This document shows positions 26,511 through 33,457 of a DNA stretch of 40,373 bases, piece after piece (positions within the stretch are counted from its first letter, which is position 1; each line of letters opens with the position of its first letter). Origin of the DNA: Gemmatimonadota bacterium (lineage in GTDB: Bacteria; Gemmatimonadota; Gemmatimonadetes; Gemmatimonadales; Gemmatimonadaceae); NCBI GenBank assembly GCA_031127095.1, contig JARIEX010000015.1, positions 1 to 40,373 on the forward strand. Direction: 5' to 3'. Below the pieces are notes generated by a model, which did not search any database, had not been told where the DNA came from, and saw nothing but the letters and a program-made list of their open reading frames with translations. The translations under genes and the position numbers were made by a program.

Positions 26511-27671
26511 GTGGCGGCTGAGGGCGTACGCCGGCGGGTCCTCGTCGTGGACGACAGCGCCTTCATGCGGCGCCTGGTCAGCGATCTCGTCACGTCGAGC
26601 GGTGAGTTCGAGGTGGTCGGGACGGCATGCGACGGCCTGGATGCCTTGCGGCAGCTGCGGACGCTCGACCCGGAGCTGGTCACGCTCGATATCGACATGC
26701 CGCAGCTGGATGGGCTGGCGTGCCTGGACCGGATCATGCGCGACTGGCCGCGGCCGGTCGTGATACTCACCGCCGGCGCCGCAGACGCCGGGGCCGACGT
26801 CACGCAGCGTGCCCTCGCCCGCGGGGCGGCGTGTTGTGTGCGCAAGCCGTCGGGGCCGGTCAGCGTCGACCTGGAACGCGTGCGTGAGCAGTTGCTGGAC
26901 GCGCTCCGCACGGCGGCGGTGTCGCCGACCGGCACGCCGACCGGCACGCCGGTCGCGGTGGCCCACGCCGCCTCCGCCGCGCCGCGGGCACTGGTGTGTA
27001 TCGCGTCGTCCACCGGAGGGCCGGCGGCGCTGGCGCAGGTCATTCCGGCGCTGCCGCGGTTTGACCACGCCGCCGTCCTGGTCGTGCAACACATGCCCGT
27101 CGGGTTCACCGCCAGCTTCGCGCGGCGGTTACACACCCTCTCGCGCGTGCCGGTGCACGAGGCCCGCCATGGCGAACCACTGCGCGCGGGCCATGTGTAC
27201 CTCGCGCCCGGCGGCGTCCATCTGCGGGTGGGCGGACCACGCCATGCGCCGGAGACGTGGCTCGATGAAGAGCCGCCGCTCTGGGGGGTGCGCCCCGCGG
27301 CCGATCCACTGTTCACATCGGCGGTCGATTACGTCGGGGCCGCCTGCGTCGGCGTGGTGCTCACGGGCATGGGCCGCGACGGGGCCGATGGCTTGCACGC
27401 CGTCCGCGCGGCGGGCGGCATCGGGATCGTGCAGGATCGGGCCACCTGTGTCGTGGACAGCATGCCCGAGTCCGCCCTGCGCATCGCCGGCGCCGACGAG
27501 ATCGTTGCCCTCCCCGACGTGGCGTCGGCCATCGTCCGCCACGTCGCCACGCGCGTGGTACGGGACCGCGCCCTGCCACGCCACACGCCGCGGGACCACG
27601 AGGCGGTGGTCCACGATCGGCCGGGCGTTGGTACTGTTCCCCCTCCCGATCCCGTTCCGCCTCCTCGATGA
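26511..27671 (+). CDS. cheB: CheB protein-glutamate methylesterase/response regulator
   Basis: CheB removes receptor methyl groups when phosphorylated by CheA. The receiver domain has D14/D15 and phospho-acceptor D60 (LVTLDIDMPQLDG). The linker includes a short threonine/glycine/proline repeat (about 138-147). The methylesterase domain has catalytic S167 (SSTGGPAAL), H194 (VQHMP) and D290 (LTGMGRDGADG), all intact. A ~45-residue basic/proline-rich tail extends past the usual end. The GTG at 26511 is preceded by GAGAGG. No CheR methyltransferase or receptor is present in the window, so the substrate is encoded elsewhere. Confidence 0.95.
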   Translation: MAAEGVRRRVLVVDDSAFMRRLVSDLVTSSGEFEVVGTACDGLDALRQLRTLDPELVTLDIDMPQLDGLACLDRIMRDWPRPVVILTAGAADAGADVTQRALARGAACCVRKPSGPVSVDLERVREQLLDALRTAAVSPTGTPTGTPVAVAHAASAAPRALVCIASSTGGPAALAQVIPALPRFDHAAVLVVQHMPVGFTASFARRLHTLSRVPVHEARHGEPLRAGHVYLAPGGVHLRVGGPRHAPETWLDEEPPLWGVRPAADPLFTSAVDYVGAACVGVVLTGMGRDGADGLHAVRAAGGIGIVQDRATCVVDSMPESALRIAGADEIVALPDVASAIVRHVATRVVRDRALPRHTPRDHEAVVHDRPGVGTVPPPDPVPPPR

Positions 27672-28549
27672 CCGCTGCCATGTCGCCGTCCGGTTCTGAC
27701 TTGCCGCTCCGCTACGACACGATCCGCCGGGCGCTGGACGCCCGGCCGGCACCAGGCGAGCGCGAACGGCTGAAGCAGGAGATCATCGCGCTGTTCCGTG
27801 AGGCCGACGCAGCGGCGGCGGCCGCCCTCGCCTTCAAGGCGAGTGTGAAGGAGCTCGTCGAGGTCTGGAAACAGCTGGATGGCGGGGCACCGGCAACCGC
27901 ACCGGCGGCAGAATCGACACCGGTTCGCGGGCTCTCCGGGCGCGTCGATCATCTGGGTGCCTCCACCTTCATCGAAAAGGGGTGGTCGAAGCTCTCGCTC
28001 GGCGATCCCGCCGGCGCCGAGGTCGCGCTGCGCCGCGCCCTCGAGCTGGCGCCCATGAGCGACGAGGCGGAAACGTTGCTGGGGTGGGCGCAGATGCTGC
28101 AACAGCAGTACGAGGCCGCCACCCACACGTTCGGGCAGGTGCTGGCACGCGATCCGGAACATGCGCTGGCGTTGACCAACATGGGCTACATCAGTTTGCG
28201 CACCGGGCGCTATGGCGAGGCCATCGAACACCTCTCGCGCGCCATCCGGCTCGACCGCGACCGCAAGGCCACGTTGTACGCGCACCTGTATCTCGGGATG
28301 GTGTACCGGGAGCGGGAGATGTACGACGATGCGGCGACGTTCTTCCGCCGTGCGCTCGCGCTCGGACCCAACTTGCTGGAAAGCTGGTATGAGCTTGGAC
28401 ACACGTACTGGCGCGCCGATCAGCGCGACGAGGCCATCGCCGCGTGGCGCGCCGGTGCGGAGGCGAACAAGTTCAGTCCATGGGGGAAACGCTGCGCGGA
28501 GATGCTGGGGCAGGTGGAGCAGGGCGTCGCGCCGTCGCGCGCCGACTGA
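27668..28549 (+). CDS. TPR protein, 293 aa
   Basis: This is a soluble protein whose N-terminal ~75 residues are helical (YDTIRRALDARPAPGERERLKQEIIALFREAD). A short proline/alanine linker follows, then about five TPR units (about 100-285), such as ALTNMGYISLRTGRYGEAIEHLSRAIRLD. It begins at an ATGA overlap with cheB, so it is translated with the chemosensory genes. A scaffold or adaptor role is likely from the fold alone; no partner or enzymatic motif is visible. Confidence 0.88.
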   Translation: MTAAMSPSGSDLPLRYDTIRRALDARPAPGERERLKQEIIALFREADAAAAAALAFKASVKELVEVWKQLDGGAPATAPAAESTPVRGLSGRVDHLGASTFIEKGWSKLSLGDPAGAEVALRRALELAPMSDEAETLLGWAQMLQQQYEAATHTFGQVLARDPEHALALTNMGYISLRTGRYGEAIEHLSRAIRLDRDRKATLYAHLYLGMVYREREMYDDAATFFRRALALGPNLLESWYELGHTYWRADQRDEAIAAWRAGAEANKFSPWGKRCAEMLGQVEQGVAPSRAD

Positions 28550-29568
28550 TCGCCGCGCTGGTCGCGGCCGCGGTACTGGCCGCGGTGCTGGCGGTGGTGC
28601 CGGCGGTCGTACCGCCGCTGCGGGCGCAGCGACCCGAGGCCCCCGGCGTCCGACTCGATGCCGGCCGCTTCACCGTGGTGGCCGGCGCCCGTGACCTGCG
28701 CCTCGCGCGCACCCTGCTCGCGGCGGCGCAGGCCAACGACAGTTTTCCCGGACTGCCGCGCCCCGCGGCGCGCGTCCTCATCGCCGTCGCACCCGATGCG
28801 GCGCGCTTCCGGCAGTGGGTGGGGCCGCACGCCCCTGAATGGGGGGCGGCCATCGCAATCCCCGACGAGCAGCGGCTGGTCCTGCAAGGCTCCCGTGCCG
28901 GTAGCGAGGCCGGTGATCCGGTCGTGGTCCTGCGGCACGAACTGGCGCACCTCGCGCTGCACGAGCGGCTCGGCCGCTTGCCGCCGCGTTGGTTCGACGA
29001 GGGGTACGCCAGCGTCGCGGCTGGGGAGTGGAACCGGGAGGAGGTCTTCGCGACCTCGCTGGCGATGGTGTGGCGCACGCTCCCCTCACTGGACCGGCTC
29101 GAGAACGGCTTCTTCGCGGGGGCGACCGAAGCCGAGTGGAGCTACGCCATGGCGCATCGCGTGGTGAGCGAACTCGCGGCGCTCGACCCGGTGCACGGGC
29201 TCGGCAATTTCTTCGCGTACTGGAAGGACACCGGGTCGATGGAGCGTGCCATCCGGCAGGCGTTCGGGCTCACCGGGGAGCAGTTCGAGGCACACTGGAA
29301 GGCGCGCACACGGCGGCGTTACGGCGCCCTCGCGCTCGCCACGAACGTGTCCGTCGTATTCGGCCTGTTCGGGGTCGCGCTCCTGCCGCTCTACATCGAC
29401 CGGCGGCGCCGGGACCGCCGGCGGATCGAGGCGATGCGCGCCGCCGATGCGGCGCAGGACGAGGCGGCCCGGCGGTCGGCGCTGCAGGCGCTGTTGGACG
29501 CCGGCGCGTCCGGGTCGGCGTCCTCGTCGGCGTCCTTGTCGGCGTCGGCCGGCGGCGAGGTCGCGTAG
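28480..29568 (+). CDS. Membrane-anchored HExxH metallopeptidase-like protein
   Basis: A basic n-region (RRAVARR), a hydrophobic core and an AxA-like PLRAQ site give a signal peptide or anchor at about residues 17-48. The extracytoplasmic domain contains HELAHL (H153-E154-x2-H157) and a downstream E174 in WFDEGYAS, the pattern of gluzincin peptidase-MA-like proteins, so zinc proteolysis is plausible but unproven. A second hydrophobic helix (about 286-306, ALATNVSVVFGLFGVALLPLYI) is followed by a charged cytoplasmic tail and a serine/alanine repeat. The ATG at 28480 overlaps the preceding TPR gene by 70 bases, unusually long here. No better in-frame start exists before the hydrophobic core. Confidence 0.75.
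   Translation: MGETLRGDAGAGGAGRRAVARRLIAALVAAAVLAAVLAVVPAVVPPLRAQRPEAPGVRLDAGRFTVVAGARDLRLARTLLAAAQANDSFPGLPRPAARVLIAVAPDAARFRQWVGPHAPEWGAAIAIPDEQRLVLQGSRAGSEAGDPVVVLRHELAHLALHERLGRLPPRWFDEGYASVAAGEWNREEVFATSLAMVWRTLPSLDRLENGFFAGATEAEWSYAMAHRVVSELAALDPVHGLGNFFAYWKDTGSMERAIRQAFGLTGEQFEAHWKARTRRRYGALALATNVSVVFGLFGVALLPLYIDRRRRDRRRIEAMRAADAAQDEAARRSALQALLDAGASGSASSSASLSASAGGEVA
29514..29549 (+). repeat. 12-bp tandem repeat inside the peptidase-like gene
   Basis: Three head-to-tail units of GTCGGCGTCCTC-like sequence encode repeated serine/alanine residues at the C-terminus of the HExxH protein. The period is a multiple of three, so copy-number change would keep frame. It is a probable slippage site with no evident function. 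Confidence 0.7.
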
Positions 29569-29590
29569 CCGGGGAGGGCAGGGGATGCCC

Positions 29591-29620
29591 TTGCCTGCGC
29601 CCGCCGTCTGTCGGTATCCT
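29591..29620 (+). promoter_or_regulatory. Promoter for leaderless small membrane protein
   Basis: TTGCCT (29591-29596) and TATCCT (29615-29620) are 18 bases apart. The ATG begins five bases after the -10 box, so transcription would start at or next to the start codon, with no room for a ribosome-binding site. Confidence 0.5.
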
Positions 29621-29625
29621 GCCCC

Positions 29626-29796
29626 ATGACTGCTAACGACACGCCCCGCTCCCGCGCTCTCCTGTACTGGGGGGCCGCCGCCGTTTCGCTGCTGGCTGGC
29701 TACGTGGACCTCGCCCGCGGCGGCGAGACCATCGCACCCGTCCTGCTCGTGCTGGGGTACGTCGTCCTGGTGCCGCTGGCCATCCTGAAGGGCTGA
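29626..29796 (+). CDS. Small two-helix membrane protein, 56 aa
   Basis: The product has a polar N-terminus (MTANDTPRSR) and two hydrophobic helices (about residues 11-30 and 36-54). A short YVDLARGGETIAP turn joins them. It ends LAILKG. The YVDLARGG-x-TIAPVLLVLGY pattern looks conserved in style with short membrane proteins seen in Bacteroidota-like genomes, though no named family is recognised. A promoter at 29591-29620 places the transcript start at the ATG. It is too short for simple ORF cut-offs and is easily missed. Confidence 0.65.
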   Translation: MTANDTPRSRALLYWGAAAVSLLAGYVDLARGGETIAPVLLVLGYVVLVPLAILKG

Positions 29797-29884
29797 TCCC
29801 GGTCGTTGTCGCGGGCGGGGTCGGTACGTCCACCGAACGTGACAATCCGGTTAAGATGTCTGCATTCCGGGAACCGTACCCCCC

Positions 29885-29910
29885 GGCTCCGGTAGTTTCT
29901 CAACGGAGCC
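29885..29910 (+). other. Hairpin upstream of tRNA-Val
   Basis: GGCTCCG (29885-29891) pairs perfectly with CGGAGCC (29904-29910) around a 12-base loop, 20 bases before the tRNA. No T-run follows, so it is not a standard terminator. It could be a processing element in the tRNA precursor or have no role. Confidence 0.35.
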
Positions 29911-29929
29911 ACCGGGCGCGGCGTACATC

Positions 29930-30003
29930 GGGCGAATAGCTCAGTTGGTTAGAGCGCCTGCCTTACACGCAGGATGTCGGGGGTTCGAGTCCCTCTTCGC
30001 CCA
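29930..30003 (+). tRNA. tRNA-Val (anticodon UAC)
   Basis: The 74-base cloverleaf has acceptor stem GGGCGAA/TTCGCCC with discriminator A. The D arm is GCTC...GAGC and the anticodon stem CCTGC/GCAGG holds loop CTTACAC (anticodon TAC). The T arm has a GGTTCGAGTCC-type loop. CCA is not encoded (the sequence continues CTCG) and must be added post-transcriptionally. It reads GUA and, by wobble, other valine codons. Confidence 0.97.
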
Positions 30004-30099
30004 CTCGTCCGACCGCGCTGCCCGTTGCTAGTGGAATCGGTACCATCCGACTGCTTGCGACGTGCGCGCGAACGCTTCAAGTTGCTGAGTTCCCCCAAG

Positions 30100-30130
30100 A
30101 CCCGAGTGGCTCGCGCACGGCGACTCGGGT
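30100..30130 (+). other. Hairpin in the leader of the secreted TPR gene
   Basis: ACCCGAGT (30100-30107) pairs with ACTCGGGT (30123-30130) around a 15-base loop, about 50 bases before the start codon. The rest of the 180-base tRNA-to-gene interval shows no other feature I can support. A role in mRNA processing or stability is possible but unproven. Confidence 0.35.
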
Positions 30131-30170
30131 TCCAGATTTCCGGCTTCTGCCGGCCCACGGCTCTCGGTGC

Positions 30171-30186
30171 GGAGGTTACGACTTTG
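30171..30186 (+). promoter_or_regulatory. Ribosome-binding site fixing a TTG start
   Basis: GGAGG (30171-30175) lies 8 bases before TTG at 30184-30186. This TTG is directly followed by codons for a classical signal peptide. No ATG or GTG lies in frame between the tRNA and the signal peptide at a suitable place. Confidence 0.7.
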
Positions 30187-31890
30187 ACGTCACGGCATTT
30201 CCAGGCGCTCGCGGGACTCGCGCTCGCTCTCGGCGGTACCCTCGCGGTGCCCACGGTCGCGTCCGCGCAGTACAACCGGGTCCCTGACCCGAACGCGACG
30301 CGGGTCCTTGTCGCAGTGTTTCGCTCCGGCGAGAAGGGTATGGGGGTGCAGGCCGCTGATGCCGTGCGCTCGCGGATGAACAGCGATTTCCCGTTCAAGC
30401 AGGTGTACGTCCTGCCGAAAACGGACATCAATGCCACCCTCGAAGCGTCCGGCTTCCCGATCACCGACGCGCTCGAAGCGCATGACCAGCGCGCGCTCGC
30501 GACGCTGCTGCGCGCCGACGAGTACGTCACCGGCACTGCGACCAAGACGGCCACTGGCGTCAAGGTCGAGGCCAACCTCGTGCTGGCCCGTGACAACGCG
30601 CTCGTGCAGCCGGTCGGCTCGTACGATGCCAAGAGCCTCGGGGAAGCCTCGTCGCTGATCTCCAAGGAGCTCAAGGAAGCGCGCAAGCAGCTCGACGCCG
30701 AGAAGAAGTGCATCAACGCGGCCCGCTCGCAGAAGTACGACGAAGCGATCGCCGCGGCCAAGGAAGGCATCGTCGCCTATCCGAAGGCCACCTTGGCCCG
30801 CATCTGCTGGGCCAACGTGATGATCACGCAGAAGGCACCGGCCGAACAGCAGCTCGCGATCGCGAAGGAAATCGTCGCGATCGATCCGCGCAGCCGTCCG
30901 GGCCTCGCCATTCTCGCGTCGTCCTACCGCGCGCTCAAGCAGCAGGACTCGGCCGTCGTCACGCTCACGCGACTGCTCTCCACCGATCCCAAGAACCCGC
31001 GCCTCCAGAAGGAAGTCGTTGAGGAGCTGGCCAGCGTCGCCAATCCGCGCCTCGCCAAGCCCGTCGTCGACACGGCCGTGATGCTCAATCCGGGCGATCC
31101 GGATCTGCTCAAGCTCCGCTGGCGCATCCTGCTCGCCACGCGCGACTACAAGGAAGCGTTCGCGCAGGGCGAGGAGCTCGTGAAGCTCGACACCTCGTTC
31201 GCCGACACCGCCTACTTCTCGCTGTCTGCCTCCGGCCTCGCCGCCGACAGCCAGTACCAGCAGGCCGCGGAAATGGCCGCCAAGGGACTTGCCAAGTTCC
31301 CGAACGAGCCGGGGCTCACGTTCACGCAGATCGTGGCGCTCCAGAAGGCCGGCCAGAACCAGCAGGCGCTCGAGGCGCTCGACAAGGCCATCGCCGCCAA
31401 GACCCCGGTCGAGAACGGCAGCTATCTGCGCGTCTCGCTTCTCAAAGATCTCAACCGCTCGGCCGAGATTCTGCCGGCCGCGCGTGAGATGATCGCGGCG
31501 GGCGACACCACCACCGCGCTGCGGCAGATGGTCGTGGGCATCGCCAACGACCAGCGCGTCGCTGCGTCGAAGTCCAACAGCCCGGACGATTTCGCGATGG
31601 CGGTGGCGACGCTCAAGTACGCCGACAGCGTCACCACCGGCGCGTCGAAGGCCCAGGCGCAGTTCCTGCTCGGGGCCACGTACGTTGCCTTCGGGCAGCT
31701 CAAGCTCTCGCAGGCCCAGACGCAGAAGGTGTGCGCGCCGGCCAAGGAAGCGAAGGACATGTTCGTCGAAGCGCAGATCATGCTTCCCAAGGGTGGTGCC
31801 ACGGCGGTCGACGCCATGCGCCAACTCATGGGCGCCGTCATGCAGCTTGATCCGGCGGCCGACCAGATGATCAAGGCCTTCTGTAAGTAA
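30184..31890 (+). CDS. Secreted TPR protein with TolB-N-like domain
   Basis: Starting at TTG 30184, the first ~28 residues form a signal peptide (FQALAGLALALGGTLAVPTVASA) with cleavage before QYNRVPDP. A mixed alpha/beta domain (about 35-160; TRVLVAVFRSGEKGMGVQAADAVRSRM...VYVLPKTDINATLEASGFP) resembles the N-terminal domain of TolB-like envelope proteins. Most of the remainder (about 175-560) is TPR-like alpha-solenoid. The 568 aa protein ends KAFCK with several cysteines that could form disulphides. It is probably periplasmic, with a scaffold role inferred. It is monocistronic: tRNA before, terminator after. The frame extends upstream through the tRNA but is not coding there. Confidence 0.85.
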   Translation: MTSRHFQALAGLALALGGTLAVPTVASAQYNRVPDPNATRVLVAVFRSGEKGMGVQAADAVRSRMNSDFPFKQVYVLPKTDINATLEASGFPITDALEAHDQRALATLLRADEYVTGTATKTATGVKVEANLVLARDNALVQPVGSYDAKSLGEASSLISKELKEARKQLDAEKKCINAARSQKYDEAIAAAKEGIVAYPKATLARICWANVMITQKAPAEQQLAIAKEIVAIDPRSRPGLAILASSYRALKQQDSAVVTLTRLLSTDPKNPRLQKEVVEELASVANPRLAKPVVDTAVMLNPGDPDLLKLRWRILLATRDYKEAFAQGEELVKLDTSFADTAYFSLSASGLAADSQYQQAAEMAAKGLAKFPNEPGLTFTQIVALQKAGQNQQALEALDKAIAAKTPVENGSYLRVSLLKDLNRSAEILPAAREMIAAGDTTTALRQMVVGIANDQRVAASKSNSPDDFAMAVATLKYADSVTTGASKAQAQFLLGATYVAFGQLKLSQAQTQKVCAPAKEAKDMFVEAQIMLPKGGATAVDAMRQLMGAVMQLDPAADQMIKAFCK

Positions 31891-31911
31891 CCTCGCTGAT
31901 GCAGGACCCCG

Positions 31912-31948
31912 GGCCCGCCGTCGCGCCGACGGTGGGCCTGTTTGTTTT
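31912..31948 (+). terminator. Rho-independent terminator after secreted TPR gene
   Basis: GGCCCGCCGTCG (31912-31923) pairs with CGACGGTGGGCC (31927-31938), with a single G-U pair, around a 3-base loop, followed by TGTTTGTTTT. It separates the TPR gene from the dcw promoter. Confidence 0.88.
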
Positions 31949-32036
31949 CCCGCGGTCGGTGTGGCCCTGCAGGATGGTGGTATCACATCCGTGTGGGAGT
32001 ACGGGTAATGCACATGTATGAACGCGTCATCGTCGC

Positions 32037-32066
32037 TTGACGGTGCACTCAGCACCGCACTAACAT
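32037..32066 (+). promoter_or_regulatory. Promoter of the dcw operon
   Basis: TTGACG (32037-32042) and TAACAT (32061-32066) are 18 bases apart, ~30 bases before rsmH. It is one of the best sigma70-like matches in the window and the only visible entry point between the terminator at 31948 and rsmH. No convincing set of MraZ-type direct repeats was seen in the interval. Confidence 0.6.
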
Positions 32067-32096
32067 GACGCGCCCTAACGAGTCTCCCATCTGCGT

Positions 32097-33047
32097 GTGA
32101 GCCCGGTCCGTACTCTCCCATCGGCGCGCGTTGGCGCCTACCACGTCCCTGTGCTGCTGGGCGAGATCGAAGCGCTGCTCGCCGGCGCCGACACTGTCCT
32201 CGACTGCACGCTGGGCGGCGGCGGGCACACGGCTGCCCTGCTCGAACGCGGGATGCGTGTCACCGGTGTCGACCGCGATCCGCGGGCGCTCGCTGCGGCG
32301 CGTGAGCGGCTCGCGGACGTCGAGCGTACCGGCCAGTTCCGCGCGCTGCTCGGCAACTACGCGGCCCTCGAGGCAGCCGGCCTTGGGCCCGACGATCGGT
32401 TCGACGGCATTCTGCTCGACCTCGGCGTCTCGTCGCACCAGTTTGACGACCTCACCCGCGGCTTCACCTTCCGCGAAGGGGCGCCGCTCGACATGCGGAT
32501 GGGGACCGACGCGGAAACCGACGCCGGCGAGTTGCTGAATACCATCGACGAAGTCGATTTGTCGGCACTGCTGCGTGCCTACGCCGACGAGCCGCGCGCC
32601 GCCCGCATGGCGCGCGAGATTGTGCGCCGCCGCGATCGGCGGCCGTTCGCGACCGCCGATGATCTCGTGGACGCCATCCGTGCCGTGCTCGGACCGCGCA
32701 GTGGCGCACCGGATTTCGCGCGCATTTTTCAGGCCATCCGCATTGCCGTGAACGACGAACTGTCGGGCCTCGAGCACGCGCTGCCGTCGCTGCGCGACCG
32801 CCTGACGCCCGGCGGTGTGCTCGCGATTATCAGCTATCACTCCGGTGAAGATCGACTCGTCAAGAACGCCTTCCGCGATTGGAGCACGGCGTGCATCTGC
32901 CCGCCGCGGCAGATGATCTGCACCTGTCGCGGGATCCCGCTGGGGACGACGCTCACCAAGCGCCCCGTCAGCGCGACGGAGCACGAAATCCAGACCAACA
33001 CGCGCGCCCGGAGTGCACGGTTACGCGCCTGGCGCCGCGCCGCCTGA
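32097..33047 (+). CDS. rsmH: 16S rRNA (cytosine1402-N4)-methyltransferase RsmH
   Basis: RsmH (MraW) methylates C1402 of 16S rRNA using SAM. YHVPVLLGEIEALL at the start, the SAM motif VLDCTLGGGGHTAALLERG, FDGILLDLGVSSHQFDD and the end motif ISYHSGEDRLVKNAFRDW are all family hallmarks. Length is 316 aa. It also carries CPPRQMICTCRG, a cysteine-rich insert commonly present in the family. The GTG at 32097 is preferred; another GTG overlaps two bases earlier in a different frame. It is the first gene of this dcw segment because mraZ is missing. Confidence 0.95.
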   Translation: MSPVRTLPSARVGAYHVPVLLGEIEALLAGADTVLDCTLGGGGHTAALLERGMRVTGVDRDPRALAAARERLADVERTGQFRALLGNYAALEAAGLGPDDRFDGILLDLGVSSHQFDDLTRGFTFREGAPLDMRMGTDAETDAGELLNTIDEVDLSALLRAYADEPRAARMAREIVRRRDRRPFATADDLVDAIRAVLGPRSGAPDFARIFQAIRIAVNDELSGLEHALPSLRDRLTPGGVLAIISYHSGEDRLVKNAFRDWSTACICPPRQMICTCRGIPLGTTLTKRPVSATEHEIQTNTRARSARLRAWRRAA

Positions 33048-33457
33048 TGGTCACGACGTCCACGAAGCGCTCGACGAGCACCACGCGCGCCGCGCGGAAG
33101 TCGCCACGTGGTCCACTCAAGGGGCGCGCGTGGGTGGCGATCGGGCTCACCGCCTTCGTCCTCGTCGCCGCGATCGTCGTGTGGCGGCGCAGTGAAGGGG
33201 TGCGGATTGCGCGCGATATGCGCCGGCTCTCCGATACACAGCGGGCGCTCGTCTCGGAGCGGCTCACGCTCGAGCGGGACATTCGGTCAGCATCGTCGCG
33301 TGGGCGTGTTATCGCCGAGGCCGGGCGGCGGTTGGGGTTGCACGTGGCCAGCGATGCGCAGACGCGGATCTTGTCGGATGCCATGCTTGGTGACGCAGTG
33401 GTCCCCGACTCCGTCCCCGCCGACTCGGTCCCCGCCGACTCGGTGGCCCGTTCGTGA
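33047..33457 (+). CDS. ftsL: FtsL-like division protein
   Basis: This is a bitopic division protein that, with FtsB/FtsQ partners, activates FtsW-FtsI septal synthesis. A basic N-terminus (about 1-27) is followed by one membrane helix (28-46, AWVAIGLTAFVLVAAIVVW). A short periplasmic coiled coil (RRLSDTQRALVSERLTLERDI) and AGRRLGLHVAS come next. Sequence conservation in FtsL is low, so the assignment rests on size (136 aa), topology and position between rsmH and ftsI. The start overlaps the rsmH stop by one base (TGATG). The tail is a DSVPA repeat. Confidence 0.8.
   Translation: MVTTSTKRSTSTTRAARKSPRGPLKGRAWVAIGLTAFVLVAAIVVWRRSEGVRIARDMRRLSDTQRALVSERLTLERDIRSASSRGRVIAEAGRRLGLHVASDAQTRILSDAMLGDAVVPDSVPADSVPADSVARS
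33407..33448 (+). repeat. 15-bp tandem repeat at ftsL 3' end
   Basis: Nearly three units of GACTCSGTCCCCGCC encode DSVPA-DSVPA-DSVA. The unit is in frame, so copy number can vary without disrupting ftsL. It ends just before the ftsI start. Confidence 0.7.

Noticed and set aside
26925-26948. 12-bp repeat CCGACCGGCACG in cheB as a mobile or regulatory repeat
   Set aside because: There are only two units in the interdomain linker, encoding a Thr-Gly-Thr-Pro stretch; it is simple linker drift.
29569-29600. AGGGCA...TGCCCT hairpin as terminator after the peptidase-like gene
   Set aside because: The stem is only 6 bp with no following T-run, and it overlaps the promoter of the next gene.
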